DNA from: Chloroflexota bacterium
Lineage (GTDB): Bacteria > Chloroflexota > Dehalococcoidia > Dehalococcoidales > UBA2162
Direction of reading: 5' to 3'
Assembly: GCA_016202525.1 (NCBI GenBank)
Contig: JACQOM010000015.1
Location: 1-7,058, forward strand
DNA length: 7,058 nucleotides
This document shows positions 4,832 to 7,058 of the stretch, piece after piece. Numbering within the stretch: position 1 is the stretch's first letter; each line of letters starts with the position of its first letter. A program made the translations under genes and the position numbers. A model generated the notes under the pieces. That model saw nothing but the letters and a program-made list of their open reading frames with translations. It had not been told where the DNA came from and ran no database searches.

Positions 4832-6781
4832 ATGCGCTACGGTGTGACCGGTATTGATTTAGAGATAGATTTATCCCGCAGCAAGATTGAGAAGGTACAA
4901 ACTAACCAGGCACTGACTCAAGCCTACCTGGGTGGCAAAGGAACAAATGCCAGGATATTGTGGGAAAGAGTCCCTCCTGAGGTTGATGCTTTCTCTCCTC
5001 GTAATCTGTTGATAGTGGGCGCCGGCGCTCTGGTGGGCACCATGGTGCCCAGCGCTAACCGTACTACCGTTACCTATAAATCACCGGTAACAGATATCCA
5101 TTCATATTCTGTCTTTGGTGGATACTTTGGCGCCAAGCTGAAGTTTGCCGGCTATGATACCATCATTCTCTCCGGCAAGTCTCCAACGCCGGTCTACCTG
5201 TGGATAAACAATGACCAGGTGGAGCTACGTGATGCCAGCCACCTCTGGGGTAAGGATACCCGCGAGACCCAGAAAATGCTCCGGGAGGAGCTGCAGCAGG
5301 ACGAAGCTGAAATACTGTGCATCGGCCAAGCCGGCGAGAACCGGGTTTATTCTGCCAGTATCGAGCATGGTCCCGGGGCTAGCGCCAGCCGCGGGGGAGC
5401 CGGCGCCGTGATGGGGGACAAAAAGCTAAAAGCCATCGCCGTCCACGGTACAAAAGATGTTAATATTGCCAACCCTGCCCGGCTCGTTGAGTTATGTGAG
5501 CCAATCCTGAAGAGGACAGCCGTGGTCAGGAGCTTGATTTATGACTGTTTTGGTCACTCCCGCGTCCAGGGGTATTTCGAGGGAGTAGATTACGGCTACC
5601 CAAGAGGTCAGTGGCCAACCGAGCTTCGGAAAAAGCTGGGAGACCTGGGTGGAGTTGCCCAGAACTTTATGGATACCAAAAGAGCTAGAAAGGTAGCCTG
5701 TTACAACTGTGCTCAGCGGTGTCATCAGGCATTTCGCTGTCCCGATGGCGATTATGCTTATCTGAAGTGCATGTCCTGGGAGGCCGGCGTCAGGGCGACC
5801 CGGTCGATGGACATGGACTTTGCCCTGGCGTTTTATCAGAAGTGTGAGAAGTATGGGCTGGACAGCATATCATTTCCTTATATCATTGCGTTCGCCATAA
5901 ATCTGTATGAAAAGGGTATCCTGACCAAGGCAGATACCGGCGGTCTGCACCTGGAATGGGAAAATGCCGATGTGGCTTTCGCACTGATGGATAAGATTGT
6001 ACGGCGAGAGGGCATTGGCGACGTGCTGGCTGATGGCATTTACCGGGCTGCTCAGCGGATAGGCAAAGGCGCTGAAGAACTGGTAGCCCATACCAAAAAG
6101 ATAGAAAGTGGCTCTATCAGGAGAAAAGGTCCTCCCGGTACGAGGCATATAGCCATAACTTCACTCATCAATGACAAAGGAGATTCAACCAAGCTCATCG
6201 GGTCGTGGCCAGATACCTACTGGGAGCGGGCGGCGGTTGACGACCCCAAAGACAGAGATGCCTATTTGAAATCAGCATACTATCATTACCCTAAAGAGTT
6301 TAAGAAGTATCTCCTATCTGAGGATGGTGAAGCTGACTTTGAAGGGGCATGCCTGTTCATGTCCCACCAGGAAGAAACCTACACTCTGGGTGATGCCGCC
6401 GGTCTCTGTTATTACTGGCTGGGACACCACCCATCGCCACCCATCGGCAGTCGCTCTTTGATTGCCGATTTAATCTCGGCGGCTACCGGGCTGGATATCG
6501 ATGAAGCCGGCGCAACCAGAATAGCCAAAAGGATAGTAAATGTGGTCAGAGCCTACAATGTGCGGGCCGGGATAAGGAGAAAAGACGATAGCATACCCGG
6601 TACACCGGACAATCCTCTCTTTGCCAAGTGTGTCGATAAGTGGTATGAGTTGAAGGGGTGGGACAAAGACGGTATTCCTACTCCGGAGACTCTGGTGGGG
6701 CTGGGTCTGGATGATGTCAGACAGGAACTGGAGCGGAGGGGAATACTGGTGGTGTCTTATGTTCCTGTGTCAGTGCATTAA
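4832..6781 (+). CDS. Aldehyde:ferredoxin oxidoreductase (AOR) family tungsten/molybdenum-pterin enzyme
   Basis: AOR-family enzymes carry a bis-pterin tungsten (or molybdenum) cofactor and one [4Fe-4S] cluster and typically oxidise aldehydes to acids, or reduce acids, with ferredoxin in the cytoplasm. The 649 residues match the usual full length. The N-terminal domain (about 1-205) shows YLGGKGTNA (32-40), PSANRTTVTYKSPVTD and GPGASASRGGAGAVMGDKKLKA. The cluster ligands are intact: C290-x2-C293-x3-C297, and C526 in DAAGLC. The GLDSIS block and the C-terminal GWDKDGIPT...LGL are also family-typical. There is no signal peptide or Tat motif. The segment around 424-453 (GPPGTRH...LINDKGDSTK) departs from the DPR...YATS-x-RG-x-x-H block I recall from classical AORs, so the substrate may differ; BamB-like or other subfamilies are possible. 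No electron-transfer subunit or cofactor-synthesis gene is adjacent. The symbol aor is not given because the substrate is unknown. Confidence 0.93.
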   Translation: MRYGVTGIDLEIDLSRSKIEKVQTNQALTQAYLGGKGTNARILWERVPPEVDAFSPRNLLIVGAGALVGTMVPSANRTTVTYKSPVTDIHSYSVFGGYFGAKLKFAGYDTIILSGKSPTPVYLWINNDQVELRDASHLWGKDTRETQKMLREELQQDEAEILCIGQAGENRVYSASIEHGPGASASRGGAGAVMGDKKLKAIAVHGTKDVNIANPARLVELCEPILKRTAVVRSLIYDCFGHSRVQGYFEGVDYGYPRGQWPTELRKKLGDLGGVAQNFMDTKRARKVACYNCAQRCHQAFRCPDGDYAYLKCMSWEAGVRATRSMDMDFALAFYQKCEKYGLDSISFPYIIAFAINLYEKGILTKADTGGLHLEWENADVAFALMDKIVRREGIGDVLADGIYRAAQRIGKGAEELVAHTKKIESGSIRRKGPPGTRHIAITSLINDKGDSTKLIGSWPDTYWERAAVDDPKDRDAYLKSAYYHYPKEFKKYLLSEDGEADFEGACLFMSHQEETYTLGDAAGLCYYWLGHHPSPPIGSRSLIADLISAATGLDIDEAGATRIAKRIVNVVRAYNVRAGIRRKDDSIPGTPDNPLFAKCVDKWYELKGWDKDGIPTPETLVGLGLDDVRQELERRGILVVSYVPVSVH

Positions 6782-6805
6782 GCATCTTTCCCTTGACCAA
6801 TCCCT

Positions 6806-6846
6806 GTTTGGCGTTACCTAAATGGGGTTTATATTTTAGTCCAAAC
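6806..6846 (+). other. Possible two-tier stem-loop downstream of the AOR gene
   Basis: GTTTGG (6806-6811) pairs with CCAAAC (6841-6846), and inside it CTAAA (6818-6822) pairs with TTTAG (6835-6839). No T-run follows, so it is not a standard terminator. It could protect the 3' end of the AOR mRNA or be chance. Confidence 0.3.
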
Positions 6847-6876
6847 GTATTAGTTTCCGGAATAGGAGCTGCATGG

Positions 6877-6921
6877 AAGGCACGGCGATCCGCTCATTGA
6901 CATAATGGTTGGTGCCTTTTT
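6877..6921 (+). terminator. Candidate intrinsic terminator of the AOR gene
   Basis: AAGGCAC (6877-6883) pairs perfectly with GTGCCTT (6912-6918), and the run of five T ends at 6921. The 28-base loop is long for a classical terminator but contains an inner CATTgacatAATG hairpin (6895-6907). The structure begins 96 bases after the AOR stop codon. Confidence 0.5.
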
Positions 6922-6924
6922 AAT
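6897..6924 (+). promoter_or_regulatory. Promoter of the lipoprotein gene, nested in the terminator hairpin
   Basis: TTGACA (6897-6902) is a perfect -35 box and TTTAAT (6919-6924) a 5 of 6 -10 box, with a 16-base spacer. The expected start is about 6931, giving a leader of about 27 bases. The -35 box lies in the terminator loop and the -10 box overlaps its T-run. Confidence 0.65.
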
Positions 6925-6957
6925 CTGGGGCAATCGGGTTTTTCATAAGGAGGGGGA

Positions 6958-7058
6958 ATGAGAAAAAAGTTCTGGTTTTTTCTTGGTTGTTTTGTAGTAT
7001 TGTCTCTGGTTCTGGCGTCCTGCGCACCGGCAGCGCCAACAACACCGGCGGCACCAAC
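6958..7058 (+). CDS. N-terminus of a secreted lipoprotein, possibly an ABC transporter substrate-binding protein (cut by window end)
   Basis: Only the first 33 codons are present. MRKK supplies the positive n-region, then a hydrophobic segment runs to the lipobox LASC, with Cys22 as the expected lipidated residue after signal peptidase II cleavage. The mature start, APAAPTTPAAP, is a flexible Ala/Pro/Thr linker. The start is fixed by AAGGAGGGGG (6947-6956) directly upstream and by the promoter at 6897-6924. Lipoproteins with this layout in Chloroflexota are commonly solute-binding proteins of ABC importers, but no binding domain is visible here, so that is inference. Confidence 0.85.
   Translation, partial: MRKKFWFFLGCFVVLSLVLASCAPAAPTTPAAP

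Noticed and set aside
2572..6862. Shared TTTCCGGAA at 2572-2580 and 6854-6862 as flanking repeats of a mobile element
   Set aside because: Only 9 bases, largely an 8-bp palindrome that can recur by chance. No transposase or integrase lies between them.
6782..6957. Riboswitch (for example a molybdenum/tungsten cofactor type) between the AOR and lipoprotein genes
   Set aside because: Stem-loops are present but I cannot match any known riboswitch core, and the region lies downstream of the AOR gene.
1..7058. CRISPR array, tRNA or rRNA genes
   Set aside because: No regularly spaced direct repeats, and no tRNA- or rRNA-like sequence recognised on either strand.

Overview
The window looks like an accessory-gene stretch from an anaerobic bacterium, most plausibly a Chloroflexota/Dehalococcoidia-type genome. 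This rests on a tungsten/molybdenum-pterin oxidoreductase of the aldehyde:ferredoxin oxidoreductase (AOR) family, interspersed CTGAGC...CGAA repeats, sigma70-like promoters, and a lipoprotein whose mature end is rich in Ala, Pro and Thr. The assignment is inference; there is no rRNA or other marker gene here. All supported genes are on the + strand.

Layout. Bases 1-370 are non-coding and hold three degenerate copies of an interspersed repeat, ending in a promoter whose -10 box lies five bases before the pcrA start, so that mRNA is probably leaderless. Bases 371-2569 encode a complete UvrD/PcrA-type DNA helicase with a C-terminal Tudor-like domain, in GC-rich sequence (36 of 60 bases in the line starting at 1081). 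Bases 2570 to about 4189 are clearly more AT-rich (21 of 60 in the line starting at 3181) and use different codons. They hold a strong promoter with dyad symmetries, a 62-residue acidic protein, a 309-residue protein with a candidate PD-(D/E)XK nuclease domain in its C-terminal half, and after two more dyads an unrecognised 98-residue protein. Bases 4190-4729 encode a NYN/LabA-like (PIN-fold) protein. A strong promoter then drives a stand-alone AOR-family enzyme (4832-6781). The last region holds stem-loops and a compact terminator/promoter overlap, followed by the first 33 codons of a secreted lipoprotein cut off by the window end.

How the genes fit together. pcrA is a housekeeping helicase gene with its own promoter. 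The acidic-protein/nuclease pair is a tight two-gene unit, and its promoter carries two perfect inverted repeats, one between the -35 and -10 boxes and one at the expected transcription start. This is what an autoregulated or tightly repressed nuclease module would look like (a toxin-antitoxin-like or stand-alone defence unit), but no methyltransferase, integrase or recognisable repressor is present, so the function is unproven. The 98-residue protein and the NYN protein may extend this accessory cluster or may be independent. The AOR gene and the lipoprotein gene each have their own promoter and appear to be separate transcription units.
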